The notes beneath the pieces are model-generated. The model was not told where the DNA came from. It saw only the letters and a program-made list of their open reading frames with translations, and made no database searches. Source: Membranipora membranacea (Eukaryota > Bryozoa > Gymnolaemata > Cheilostomatida > Membraniporidae). From it: a DNA stretch of 64,000 nt. Of the stretch, positions 34,813 to 46,520 are shown piece after piece. A program made the translations under genes and the position numbers. The stretch spans positions 2,495,501-2,559,500 of the forward strand of contig OU612070.1 of NCBI GenBank assembly GCA_914767715.1, written 5' to 3'. Every line of letters begins with the position of its first letter. Position 1 is the first letter of the stretch.

Positions 34813-35892
34813 ATGTGCAAAGGAACCAAAACAAAAAACAATCAAAATAAAACTCAATTTAATGAAAACAGATGTTTTGACAATGCAAATTTAAATGTAC
34901 GTTGAGTTGTTGATGAACGAAGCTGTTGATGAAGGTTGTTAAAAGGAGTAGTCCTATGAATCAAAAAGAAGTTTTTGGGTGGATGTAGGATGTGAGTATC
35001 ACGAAAACAAAAGCGATGTACAGTGCATGAAAAATCATTGATTATATAGCTTGGGCTTAGACCATGAAGTATTTTATAGCAAAAAACAGAGGAAAAATAA
35101 AAGGCGAGATCTGACAATGTTGAAATATTCAATTCTATACATAAATGCAGAGTTGGATTCAGGTATATTGGAACATTTATATTTTCTGTAAGCCTGAAGG
35201 CTTTTTTCTTGAGGAAGATAATAGGATTTGTTAGATAAGATGGAGACATATTGTAATAGAGATGTATACCATATGTGAGATGGCAAAAAATAAACTGGTG
35301 ATAAAACTTCAATGCGGCACCTCGGTCAATACAGAATCGACATTTCTGGAGCAATGCCAGACCGGACCTCACAGTTCTGCAAATGTGCTGAATATGGTCA
35401 GTCCACCCAAGAGTATCGCATAAATGAAATCCTAAAAGTTTAGTCTTTGACTCCCTGGCAAGTACAGTACTCCCAAAGAAAAGATTAAAAGTTTGTGTGT
35501 TTGAAGAATTGCATAGCAGGAAATGTGATTTTTTTCATATTGATGGTCATTCTATTTAAAAGGCACCAAGATTTGATGCAAGCCAAATCGTTATTACATT
35601 GTTTTTCTAAAGAATAGATATTCAGGTCTTTGGCAAGAAATTTTGTGTCATCTGCATAGGCAAATGAGGTTGAATTTAATGGTAATTTTAGGAGATCATT
35701 TATGAATATCAAAAACAGTGAAGGGGCTAAAATGGATCCTTGGGGAACTCCAACACTAACTGGTAAAGTTTCAGAGAAACTTTCACGGACCTTCACAAAT
35801 TGCTCGCGCTGTGACAGGAAAAACCTAATGATATTATAAGCTGAGCCTTTTATGCCAATAAGAGGTAATAATCTCTTATATAACTTATGCCA
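34813..35892 (-). mobile_element. 5'-truncated LINE, RT C-terminal half
   Basis: The minus strand encodes KLYKRLLPLIGIKGSAYNII, GVPQGSILAPSLFLIFINDL (motif B), FAYADDTKF (catalytic YADD) and FYHQFIFCHLTYGIHLYY. A run of seven A residues near 35538 shifts the frame. The 3' end is A/C-rich near 34815-34850. The element begins in mid-RT, next to DNA shared with the upstream region of gene 3. Confidence 0.8.
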
Positions 35893-36143
35893 ATGGTAAT
35901 AACTGATACTTCTAGGCACCAGCATCCTGCTCAAAACTTGAGATATGCCTAAATAGTGTGACCCTAAGTTTCTTTTATTCTGAGAACAGGGAAGTAACGA
36001 TGAAGCAGCAAATAGTTAGATAGCTACATAGTATAAAACACTAAACAGTTATTTTCCAGATTATGCACTTACAAAATCATAAATGACATGTGACCAAATA
36101 ATATAGCTTAGCTGTTATGTAAAGTTAACTGTAATTGAGCACA
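35893..36143 (+). promoter_or_regulatory. Gene 2 upstream DNA shared with gene 3
   Basis: ATAACTGATACTTCTAGGCA, GAGATATGCCTAAATAGTGT, GTTATTTTCCAGATTAT and GTTAACTGTAATTGAGCA occur here in the same order as at 49420-50190 upstream of gene 3. The block is probably an old 5' flank or promoter region retained since tandem duplication. No TATA box can be assigned with confidence. Confidence 0.6.
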
Positions 36144-36478
36144 TCTCAGCCCAGGGGTGTATATTCTAAAAAATTTCACTCACTGACTTTTTAGAGATGA
36201 GCATAATGATCGGGCGCAGGCCTCCCACCACGGAAATTTTTGCATATCGGTAGCAAAATAGTGCAAGCAGAGAGGTATTTCAATAGCTCACTGAGCTGTT
36301 GGGTACTTTCAGAAAACAACTCAATAGCAGTAGAAGATTAGGGTAAAAATGCTCCAGTTATAAAGCACCCAATATGAAAAAAAACTGACTTTGATGGGAT
36401 TCGAACCCACAACAATCTGATTAACAGTGATTATAAGACAGGGGGCCGTGAGTGCTAATATACGCCACTGTCTCAGCC
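36144..36478 (-). mobile_element. hAT-type MITE with tRNA-like sequence, second copy
   Basis: TCTCAGCC is duplicated at 36144-36151 and 36471-36478. The element 36152-36470 starts CAGGGGTGTATATTC and ends ATATACGCCACTG, and is the reverse complement of much of 22205-22619. The B box GGGTTCGAATCCC is intact, but the A-box part and the GC-rich hairpins are deleted. Confidence 0.8.
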
Positions 36479-36839
36479 TAAGCAAACATCAGACAATCAA
36501 CAGAACCTTTGTGTGAGTTGCAGCTCTGTTTATGACAAAACAGGGTAGGCTGCCCCTAAAAGGGGGACGCAAGTTGCCCGAAGTCCTCGTACTGAGAGTG
36601 TGATACATCCTAGAAAACTAGAATGCATCCTAGAGGTGAGGCCATGGTGGGTCTCCTAATTGTAAGTGTGCAGCAAGCTGCCAGAAACTGAAACAGGCAC
36701 TAATCAGCCATTGGCAGTGACACTTTGATCTTAGCCAATAGGCCGAGAAGCAATCAGACTACTTGACCGTACATGTGAGTTGCAGTTTGACATTCGGATA
36801 TTTTGACAATTCTGATTAGTTCTGGAATGACAGTATACA

Positions 36840-36903
36840 ATGGTGTCTGGATGTAGCGGACTGGTGTCCATACTCGGGATAATCCTAATCCTCACTCAAA
36901 AAG
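36840..36903 (+). CDS. Gene 2 exon 1, signal peptide
   Basis: The exon encodes MVSGCSGLVSILGIILILTQ and then Lys, with one extra base, so it leaves in phase 1 at GTAGTA. The hydrophobic core GLVSILGIILIL is a typical signal peptide. It corresponds to exon 50309-50369 of gene 3, which has the same border phase. Confidence 0.75.
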
Positions 36904-37739
36904 GTAGTATTCAAAACAAGATTTTTCCATGAAGAGAAAGTCATGTACGGTTTCTAAGGAGTGATTGGACTTTAGTACAGTGTGTTTTTATTAATCATTG
37001 TCTATGCCGTGAAGGAGACAACCTTAACTGAGCTAACACAGCTAAACAGTTTCCACTTAGCAGGTAACCCCTGTCCATTTCTTACTAAATGTGACTCCAC
37101 CCCCTACATATTTACATTATTTGACACAGTGATATCGGGGTTTAATCCTACCCCAGGTGCCCGTTAAGTCTGCCTTATTGCTTACTTGCGAACTGAGTAA
37201 ACCTGTTTCAAAGCCAGAACAAATCTATATTTTATTCGGACTCATAAATGAGATAAATTTGAGGGTGAATGGGATTGGAAATCAGATTGAGTTTAATGCT
37301 GATCTCGGTCAAGAAAGATCCTGAGCTGATTGTGTATTGCAAGCCAGTGATAAAATGATAGAAATTCACTATTCTTTTTCAGGGGAGATCTGCTATCTTG
37401 CCCAATAAATGCACTTAGGCCATTTGTTGCATGTTCCGGGTATTATTTGTACACAGATAGCCCAACCATCAAATTGTTTGTTGGTGCTTTTGTCCATTCC
37501 CACCTTTCCACTGAAAATCCTGGGGACCGCACTGCATGTTCTATGGTAGCTCTATGGTAGCTCTATAGTAAAATTTGACAGTTGACAGTTCGGTGATAGT
37601 TTCTATTGTGTTCATTTTAATTTCAAGGCGAAGCAAACTGTGCAAGCCTGTATCAACATTTTTTTTCAAAACATAATGAATATGTTATGCTCATCTCATC
37701 TGCCAAAAACATCTTCCCAGCAGTTTAATTTTTTAACTG

Positions 37740-38092
37740 TTTAAACCACTGCTGCCACACAGCCAAATGTGTGCTTATAGAATTCTGTGTAGCTCAAAAC
37801 TAATAAAATGAGGCTGCAATCTCAGCGTTGTCACCTAATGAGCAACTAATTTTCACAAACTGCTTGTCAAAATTAGGGTATGATATTAATTATCTAGTTA
37901 CTATCTTACTAGTGCACACTGTACACTTCATAAGCTGGTGCATAGATTTCATGTCCTGATTTTGAATATCAGTTTGTGAAAATTATTTGTTCATTAGGTG
38001 ACAATTATGAGATTCAAGTCTCAATTAATTATTTTGGAGCTATGCAGAATTCGATGAGGACAAATTTGCATAAGTGGCAGCAGTAGTTTAAA
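37740..38092. mobile_element. TTAA MITE with about 120-bp terminal repeats
   Basis: The element 37745-38087 lies between TTAA at 37741-37744 and 38088-38091. Its ends are ACCACTGCTGCCAC and GTGGCAGCAGTAGT, and the arms pair over about 120 bases (37745-37862 with 37970-38087). It sits in the first intron of gene 2. Confidence 0.7.
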
Positions 38093-38384
38093 GGATAATA
38101 CTTATGTGACGTAATGCGCATAACCTAAAATGCCTAACATGTGCCTGATCCTAGATAATGAAATTGACCCTGGGTTGTCACATCTAATTCTTTCTGTTGA
38201 TACCCAATCTAAGTGAATTAATTCACTCTCTATCAATCCGAGATATGCATGCAATAGTATATCTCTGATGAGTGTGGCACAGTTCTTTGATTTAATGATG
38301 TTTAGTGTGCTAGACATAACATGGTCTTTGATGAATATATTCTGTGTACTTGCTTCCTTTTAACCAATCGTTTGTTGTTTGTAG

Positions 38385-39178
38385 GAGAATGTAACGATAC
38401 CATAAACGTAGCTGTGAATAAAACTGCAACTCAAAGCTCACAATATATTAATCATTCCAGCTAGCTTAGCAGTAGATGGATCAAGATATGGGACACAAAT
38501 CCCAGGCATACCATATCGGGATGGGCAGTTTTCTCATACACAGGACGGATCTCCACAATGGTGGATGGTGGATCTTGGGAAGGTGTTGTTTGAGTCAGAG
38601 TCAGATTGTGGAACAGAATAAGCCACCGTAAGTAGTCTACATATACTGTTTAACACAATCGGTAAATTATGAAATTTTTAATTTACAATTAACAATTGTA
38701 AATTGAATATATCTATTTATTGCTGCCGAAGGGATAATTCCGCCTCATAGCTGCACTCTGATCCGTACATAAGTATGTTTCTGTTGGCGGAGTGAATTAT
38801 TCTTAAAATTCGCCAATATTGTCACACGATGAGGGGTCTTGCAGAAGGTGGTTAGCCATTCTATTGGCTGAATATTATTCATCTCTTCAACAAAATGTAT
38901 ATACTGTACAATAATATGTTTATGATTACTGCATTGAACTTCATGTTTGATTACAGCTGAACGCTTAGCAATGATTTCTCTACTCACCACCACAAATTCT
39001 AACGAGAATCCTTCACTTGAGTCCCAGGTCTGGAGGATCCGTACCACCAGAAATGACCCATATCCTTCCACTTGGGGAAAGGAGCAATTCACTCCACCGG
39101 TCGCTGCCCGTCATCTTACAGTTTTTAACAGGGAGAATGAAGGTGTTACACTAGTCGAGCTGGAAGTATATGGCATAT
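38385..39178 (+). pseudogene. Gene 2 F-type lectin domain 1, frameshifted
   Basis: Exon 38385-38627 reads NVAVNKTATQSSQY, then after the first shift LAVDGSRYGTQIPG and FSHTQDGSPQWWMVDLGK. Exon 38957-39178 reads AERLAMISLLTTT to EGVTLVELEVYGIC and is intact. Both exons match gene 3 domain 1, and the second has exactly the same length (222 nt). The His of the fucose-binding pattern is present; the downstream Arg region is scrambled by the second shift. Confidence 0.75.
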
Positions 39179-39660
39179 GTAGGTGAATACGTGATAACTT
39201 GTAGAATGTAGGTACTCAACTATTCAGCAGTATTTTGTTTTGAAACTGCCGGATCTGGTGACAGTTTCCATCCACAACAGCCAGGCATGCTGCCTAACAA
39301 AAAACAATCATTCCAATAAAAACAGCATTCAATTAACTTGGGATAGAAAATTAGCAAGGCTCAAATACTCATGCTGTGCAATGCTAGCTAAAATAGTACC
39401 AACAAACCTAGGGGTTTAAAGGATAGAAATATTGGTATCAACTTATTCCCACTCAAATACCGGAATCTTTCATAGTATCACAACAATGTGTTCCAGGCTA
39501 CGGTGTGCTAGGTGCTGTCCCATCTAAAAAACAAATAGTTAAGTTTGACCATTTTATAACCGAGCACATAGCCCAGCAATCGAGCCAATGCTTACCTAAG
39601 TTATAAGTTTCATTTAATGTCAGTATAGATATGCATGCTTTTGATTGTATTCTCACTTAG

Positions 39661-40458
39661 ACCCAGCAACTCTGAACAACATTGCTGAACAAAAGCCAGC
39701 TGTAACTGATGTAGCCGGAGAGGTAGAACCTGGATCTCTGGTTGATGGAGTGACTTCTCCTGATGGAACATGTTCAAATACTGATGTAGTAGGTAATGTG
39801 ACATGGGCTGTGGATCTTCAGGGGGATTACTCTATCCGTGCTATCAGGCTCTTCACTCAAGACTGTGGTAAGCGTGTTAATGCTCAAGATAACACTATCC
39901 CACCAAATCAATGATAACAGACATGTAATAAAAACTGATGTAGTAGAGAGGGGAAAACTCTCCATTGATGTATATGAATCAACTAGAAAGGCAGCAGTAT
40001 TAAACTAGAAGCTTGCTGATTTTCCGAAACCATCCCACTCTTCATTACTCCGTATATCTTACTACAGATAAGATCCTCTTAAGATAAAATTATCCGTAAT
40101 GTACTTGTGGGGTATCCATATTAACATACTTTACAGTGTGGAAAAATCTCAATCGTATGTAATCGTGTAGTAAACCCACTAGGTTGAGTAGTTTTATTGG
40201 TGGGAGTCGATCTAATTCCAGAGGTTTTGCTATTATATTTTTCAGGTGAACTTCAACTTACCAACTTAGTTTTACAGCTCAAGAGTCACTCCTACCAAGA
40301 TCCGACATCCTGCTCAATCAGTTACCCAACGTCGCTACCTTCAGGTTCGTCTGCTGAAGTCCACTGCGATCAGATGACAGCTACAATGCGTATGGTCTCA
40401 ATTACTGGAACTAACCATGACCTGGAAAAGGTTTCTGAAATACAAATATTTGGACCAC
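39661..40458 (+). CDS. Gene 2 F-type lectin-like domain 2
   Basis: Exon 39661-39867 reads YPATLNNIAEQKPAVTD, then SLVDGVTSPDGTC and WAVDLQGDYSIRAIRLFTQD. Exon 40246-40458 reads GELQLTNLVLQLKSHSY, ending SEIQIFGPR. The LVDG and VDL words are F5/8C-like. Borders are phase 1 and the frame is open. The His of the sugar-binding pattern is absent, as in gene 3 domain 2. Confidence 0.75.
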
Positions 40459-40804
40459 GTGAGTTTGTAAAATTTTAATTTCCTTGATAAAATAGATATG
40501 CTTGAATCATTATGCTGTTTGCAAATCCTCACACATCCACTTAATACCAGAGCGTTGGGTTAATGAACTCCCTCTTGAGTTCATTGGTTGGGTGCCATCT
40601 ATTTTTATAAATTCACAAATTAGCATGGCTGTTAATTGGACTAGCAAGCTTTTCAAGATATTTTGAAGTGCTATCGGAAGAGGCAGTGCAAAAAATTAGT
40701 TGAATGGAGCATACAAATAATGCTTCCAGTTCAAATTTGATCCTGTCTCAATTTAGATGTCTGCTGAACCCGCAAACGCAGGTTCAACAGGATGTATGGA
40801 GTGG

Positions 40805-40893
40805 GATGTCAGGTCAGGTCAGGAGTGGTCTGATGGCTAAGGGTAAGGACTTGTGAACTTTAAATCCAGGTTCAATTCCCGGCGCCGTCCAAC
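40805..40893 (+). repeat. tRNA-like sequence (SINE head)
   Basis: GAGTGGTCTGATGGCTAAGG resembles an A-box region and CAGGTTCAATTCCCGGCG contains a B-box-like GGTTCAATTCC. It is related to the head at 22940. No convincing tRNA cloverleaf was drawn. Confidence 0.45.
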
Positions 40894-41395
40894 ATAAATT
40901 TCAGAAATAGATACACACAAATAAGACATTGCCTCTCATTGATATAATATCATGGAATACCATAGATTTTAGTTATAAACCTAGGCAGGACACCATATGA
41001 AATTGCAATTTAGTAAGCAGCATATTGTGATCAGTAGGATATTTTTTATGTTAAACAAATTTATAATAGCATTGTACAATATGTGTACATCATCCAGGTT
41101 CTATTTACGAGAACAGGGGAGAAGGATTCCAACTGTGTGTAAAGTTTATGAATTTACCATTTTATTTGGATCCAACATTGTGCTCGCACGATTTAGATCT
41201 TTCAGAAAAATAATGAAGCTCCTCAAAACAGCGTAAGCTTCTCAGTCTAAGTTCCAATCCCAACTGATGTGCCTTGGACTCCCAGCGCATTTTTATTAGT
41301 CAGTCACCTACGTCCCTTTTCACACCATTACTATGATTCATCTAATTCGTAACAAAAGATCCATTAATCAAACTAAAATCAGAATCATGAAAGAG

Positions 41396-41457
41396 TCATG
41401 AAAGCATCCTCTATGGGGATGTCAACACTGTGGTTAGATCATTGACGGTTCCAGCAG
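41396..41457 (+). pseudogene. Gene 2 FN3 exon remnant
   Basis: The bases encode SILYGDVNTVVRSLTVPA and are followed by GTATGT. Gene 3 has DFLYGDVNTAGTSLTVPA at the end of exon 57259-57461, also before a donor. The upstream 140 bases of the exon and its acceptor are not visible here. Confidence 0.75.
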
Positions 41458-43984
41458 GTATGTTTTCTTTTTTCACATTGTCAGATGCGTGTCACAAAAT
41501 ATCATAGCTGTCCGCAGTGTTTGACAATAATATATATCTTGACGATATGAACGCCACATGACTTACCACTCACTACTATCCCACCCTTAGCCAACAGTTA
41601 GCCATAATTGAGGGTGGAGCTGCATGCTACTGCATGGGGTGTTCTCTGGATTGTCCAATGACAGCACCTCATACATGGAGTTGAACTATAGAGATGGTTC
41701 TTCCAACTGTATTCTCATCTGCGTCGCTCTGAACTAAACATCAATATAATTTGGCAGAAATATAGATTGGTCTTGATATTTATTTATTTATTTTATTTAA
41801 AGAGGTTTTCTAGAAAGTTTACAGATAAAAGAGTAGTTAAAAAGTAACCTGTTGACCTCTACACACAGCTAAATACAAAAAAAAAGGGGTTATACACAAA
41901 TAAATGACAATGTTCTAGAAATGGGAAAATAAGTTATATATGGCTTTATAGAAAAATGTAATGATATGTATATATATATATAAAATGATTGTTCTTGTCA
42001 CGATTATTATCAAAAGTATTAGTTAAAAGATAGTAGGCTGTCAGCCGTTTTGCATTTCAGTCTGAAATTGTGCAGCAGATTTAAGAGAGCTGTTTTATTG
42101 ATATGCTATAGAGAAGTAATATAAGGTGTTCACTGAATAAATCTGTTATATGATCTTGAAAGATATACTCGACATCGCAACTGATGAATGAGTATGGTTA
42201 AGATTTGCCTCAATTTCGCTCAAGTTAGGCCATTGATGCACCATCCTCCTTAAACTTTTTAAGGTACCCTACCATTGATTATAGACCCTCAAGACATGCT
42301 TCCTATTTCCGTTTCTGATTTTCATGGGGCCTTGTCTTGTTTGGCGTCACTGTGGGATTATGATTGCATCCCCCTATTCAGCTGCTTGTGTATTCCCCTT
42401 GTCATTACCTCAATGGTGGTTGCTACTGCTAAGCTGCAGTGAAAAAAGTGACTATTCATCAGTACTCAATAGTGTGTGATCATAGACTCATGCATCAGTC
42501 TTGACTCAACATCAAGGCCTGAAAATATGTCTATTTAGAAGCCTAGCTTTATATAAGGTGACAATGTTGTGACTGCCAAGAGAATAGAGGATATCACAAA
42601 CTCAGTTCATTAAAAGTATTGGCTGAATTTAGTGATTATCTCCTCCTGACCAAACTTTGAACTTCATTCTAGGGAAGTGTATTTATCATTGGTAAATTAA
42701 ACCCACATATAATTATGTATTATACCAATATAAACCCAATGAGCCACAACAATATTTAAAAAAATATCATTTCTCAAGGAAATCTACAATAATCAGTTGT
42801 TACTAACAAAGTAATGTATCGCACACCATCAAAACGTACAAAGAACCTGGCCCTGCAGATAATACATGATGACGAACATTTTTGAGAAACTCCCCTCAGG
42901 CAGATATCGCAGCCTTAAATACAGAACTGCCTGGGGTAAAGACTCATTCCTCAGACACTTGATTTTGATATTGCAAGATATTTCTTAATCCACTAGAAGT
43001 CAGACTTTACTTTACTCATTTTGTTTATGTTTCTTTTTGGTATTCCCTACTCATGTAACAGTATAAACACTCAATCTCGCAGCATACCTAATGTTTGTGA
43101 CAAAATAAACCAACCAACCAACCTTGTTCCAATAGTCCGATTTCTTCCAAATTTGTTTTGGTTATTTAGAATAGAGCTGTCCAGATATGTCCATTTTTGC
43201 ATCATTGTAAGTTGCAGGCAAGCAAAATGTAACATGTATATCTATTTTTTAAAAGTATGGCTGATTTATGCTTCTGATTGCGCAATACACCAGGGACCTT
43301 AGCCTTTGATATACTCTGTTTGTCTAAACAAAGCCCCTTCTATAACAAGCTTTCAATTCAATCAATGTATCAGGTACAATAATCCTATGTCTCAAATGCA
43401 ACAAGCACAATTATAATCTGCAACAGGTAGCCTAATACTGTTAATACCAAAGATTATAGATTGTTAATAATACTACATTTCACAAAATTCTGATCAAGAA
43501 ATAAATTAACGATGGTGCTGATTCGGATTCAGTAATTTAGCTGAAAATCTACATCATGTTGAAATAAGTCTAAGGCACTATTGCTCTTGATCGGTTTCCC
43601 ATCTTATTTCAACGTTTAATATTTCAACAAGATTTTTTATTCATGTGTAGTTGGGTTGTAATTTCCATGCATATAAAGGTTTTCCACCTTTGTCAAACAT
43701 CGGTAGAGTGACCAGTAGAGCCTCCTGAGCCAAGCTACTAGAAGCACATGGCAAGCTAGTGTAACCATGACGTGAATGGTTATTATTGTTATTTTAATCT
43801 CATATGACACCTGCCTCCACAATATACTGACTCTGTGGGTTCGGAAAGATCTTACTTGTAAATTTGAAAGGGATGATTTAGACAACACAAATGGGTATGC
43901 ATCTTGCAATTTAGAAATTGTGGCTAAAATAGATTATATTTTATTTGCTTCGATTATATAATGCAGAAAGTGTGCTAACAAAAC
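41458..43984. other. Intergenic, no gene recognised
   Basis: The sequence is AT-rich, with a TTTA-rich stretch near 41780-41800 and an (AT)n tract near 41965-41983. I see no exon matching the lectin or FN3 frames and no element ends. Confidence 0.45.
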
Positions 43985-44690
43985 CTGAATAGGATCCACG
44001 TTGCGAACAACCAGATACTACCGCCGATGAGGGTCTTTATGGATGATATTACAATAATATCACCAGACAAGGCTCAGGTTGTAGCTTCAATCGATAAACT
44101 GCTGAGTTGATAGAGAGCTGTGTGATGCGATTCAACCCTAGCAAGAGCCCATCCCTGTCTTTGTGTAAAGTCAAACCTGTACCAGATACCTACTTCATAG
44201 GAACAGAGCGTATACCCATGCTTGCTGAGCAGCCTGTGAAGAGCTTAGGAAGATGGTATAGTTTGCCAATCACAGACAGGTTTCGCGGAAACGAGGTGAA
44301 ACAACAACTCATTACAGGGCTGGATACGATTGAAAAATGTGGTCTGTCTGGTAAATACAAAGCCTGGATTGTCAACTCTGCACTCATGCCTTGAATTTTG
44401 TGGCCTCTGACAGTTTATGATATTCCACTTACACCAGTTGAGAGAAAGGTGCAAATGATTAACTAATGCACTGTATGCCAGTTTGTTCACTCTTTCACTG
44501 CCTAGCACACATCCTTGTTTGACTTCATTTGTCACAGCAAAACCTTCAGAAATTCCAGTGTCTTGTGCTGCTTGAGCTTGCATACCATCATGTAGAGCCT
44601 TTATCAAGTTGATAACCCTCTCTGTCAAGCCAAACTTCACAGTATGAGCCAGCGCGAACCTTGTTGACCCGGGTAACATTCGAGCCGGTA
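43985..44690 (+). mobile_element. Rearranged LINE fragments, tail to tail
   Basis: On the plus strand 43985-44464 encodes VFMDDITIISPDKAQVVASI (an FMDD catalytic box), RFNPSKSPSLSLCK, and RFRGNEVKQQLITGLDTIEK, with a frameshift near 44103 and a TGA near 44392. On the minus strand 44465-44690 encodes YSALVNH and the upstream RT segment EVKQGCVLGSE preceded by LIKALHDGMQAQ. Both seem to come from the same LINE type, now in opposite orientations. Confidence 0.7.
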
Positions 44691-44829
44691 TAAGTATTCA
44701 TCCATTTGTCCATCTCATAAAACTGCATGCAGAAGGTTAAGTGAGGACTGGCTTTTGCATTACCAGAATCACTCTCTTGGCAAAACGGGAATGTTAGTCA
44801 ACGGGCAAGAATTAGTTGAGACATGTTGG

Positions 44830-44945
44830 CGTCCCTGCCTAGCTGCAGTGGCTGACTGGTCTGACTGGTTGGTTCGCTTATCTCCCCTCCTGAACGCTGC
44901 CACAGGCATTTGCTGTATTATTCCGGGATTCACTCCCCTAGCCTT
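44830..44945 (+). repeat. Possible tRNA-like repeat
   Basis: CAGTGGCTGACTGGTCTGAC and, about 70 bases later, GGGATTCACTCCC loosely resemble A and B boxes. The match is weak. Confidence 0.25.
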
Positions 44946-45029
44946 CGTCTTTCATAAACGGCTGCAAGCCAGCAGGACCGGTTTGGTGGATGAGCACAAG
45001 ACCAAAGATGCATACACCCTTATTTAGGT

Positions 45030-46471
45030 CGGTATTGTGTTTGTCCTACCAGGGTGTCCACCCACCCTCCGACACCCTCTACAGGGTCAGTGGGTTCACC
45101 AGATTAGTAGTCGTGAGCTTGACCATGCGGTAGGTGGTACTGGGTTACATGGTCAGCTGACCTGGAGAATACAGTAGTCATATAATAACTCCCCAGATCA
45201 GCGCTTTGCTCAGAGTGCAAGGGCGCAGTGATATACTCTTGTTATTATTGAGATGATTTTACTTGTGCTCTAAAGCAGGGAATGAGAAATGAAAACCAAT
45301 TTTAACATAACTGCCATCATGCATTGCACATAACGAGGATGAATGACTAATCAAATGTTCTACCTGCTCGACTGGCTGAATCTTATGTACACACTTATTT
45401 AGAATCTGAATAACTGTTGTGTGAGACACGAGACAGGAATCGTTTAATTTATGGAGGTGGGAGTGGTGTAGATATTACGGATGGCCCACGGACTATGCAT
45501 GTAAAGTCTGACAGGTAGTACTGCTATAACAATACAAATCTTGTTCGTTAAAGATTATAAGCAAAATTTTGAATATTGCATATATGCATATTTGAACGAA
45601 AATTTGTGTGCCTGGGTGAATGCTCTCTTCAAAATTAACAACAAAGCTGAAGTTGTAATGATACTTTATTTATGGGTAGATACATCCTCATGCTTGTACT
45701 GTTTTTTGTATTACAAACTAATTATTACATTTCAATAAAGACTGTAATATGATTCTAAAGGGTGGCTGATATAATATTTCCCTCCATGATTCTTGATTTG
45801 TGATTGAGCTATACCTAGCCTTGGCTCTATGCAGATTTTTTCATTCAAAATTGAAAAAATACAGTTTATCCTCCCTTTCGCAATAATTAAGGTGAAATAT
45901 CACTCCATGGGTCAGATCCTATACCTATCATGCGATTTGAGAATTTATCATTCTCATGTAAGATTTCAACATCTTGTCTGGTAAAAAAGTAATGTTGGAA
46001 TTTGAAGATCGTAGCAATTGTCACAGTAACAATAATCACAGTAACAATAATCATTGTATACATATTGAAATTCATACAAATTATTGCCATATAAATGACA
46101 GAGGTTTGTCACCTGGCTCAGACGCTGCGCAATCTTTTTCTAGTGTGAATGCTTCACAGCAAAATAGTCCCGATGCACAAAATGATTTAGATCATTGTTT
46201 TGACTATTGTGGATGGTTTTCTGTAATTCTGATTTCCAAATTACGAACATAGCCTTAATTACAGTAAGAATGAATACTGTATATAGGTCATGAACGTTTT
46301 ATCACTGCAATAATAGTGCTGAAGACCAATCATATTTCATTATTGGATTTTAGTGCGTAATTCTTGTCATTTGTCCTTATTATTAATACCATGTTCAAAC
46401 TTGAAATATGGATATTTGCTTCAATATTAATCTGCATGAGTATGGTAATTTACAAAAGTGGGAAATAATGC
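45030..46471. other. Intergenic, no gene recognised
   Basis: A short frame at 45974-46252 contains a CACAGTAACAATAATCA tandem word and encodes an Asn-rich stretch. It matches no family that I know and is probably not a gene. Confidence 0.4.
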
Positions 46472-46520
46472 CAAACTACCATAGACTTAATAATAATATT
46501 ATTAAGTCTATGCAAAATAC
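46472..46520. mobile_element. Second 33-bp foldback hairpin with near-perfect 8-bp duplication
   Basis: Positions 46480-46494 (starting CATAGACTTAA) pair perfectly with 46498-46512 across the loop AAT. The total is 33 bp with a 15-bp stem, as at 6737-6769. It is bordered by CAAACTAC (46472-46479) and CAAAATAC (46513-46520), seven of eight identical. Confidence 0.55.

Larger units (their letters stand above)
36840..41457 (+). pseudogene. Gene 2: tandem F-type lectin gene, probably decayed
   Basis: Exons are 36840-36903, 38385-38627, 38957-39178, 39661-39867 and 40246-40458, plus a scrap at 41396-41457. All correspond to gene 3 exons in order. The first lectin exon has two apparent one-base insertions (TT at 38455-38456 and at 38606-38607), so the normal frame meets TAG near 38461. 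Exons matching the third lectin domain of gene 3 are not visible. The other exons stay open, so loss is recent or the shifts are sequencing errors. The encoded type would be a secreted glycan-binding protein. Confidence 0.7.

Noticed and set aside
43985-44690. Twin-primed LINE inversion
   Set aside because: Twin priming puts the inverted upstream part before the normal downstream part; here the order is opposite.
45974-46252. A 92-codon open frame
   Set aside because: It is Asn-rich because of a tandem CACAGTAACAATAATCA word, has no homologue that I recognise and no splice context.
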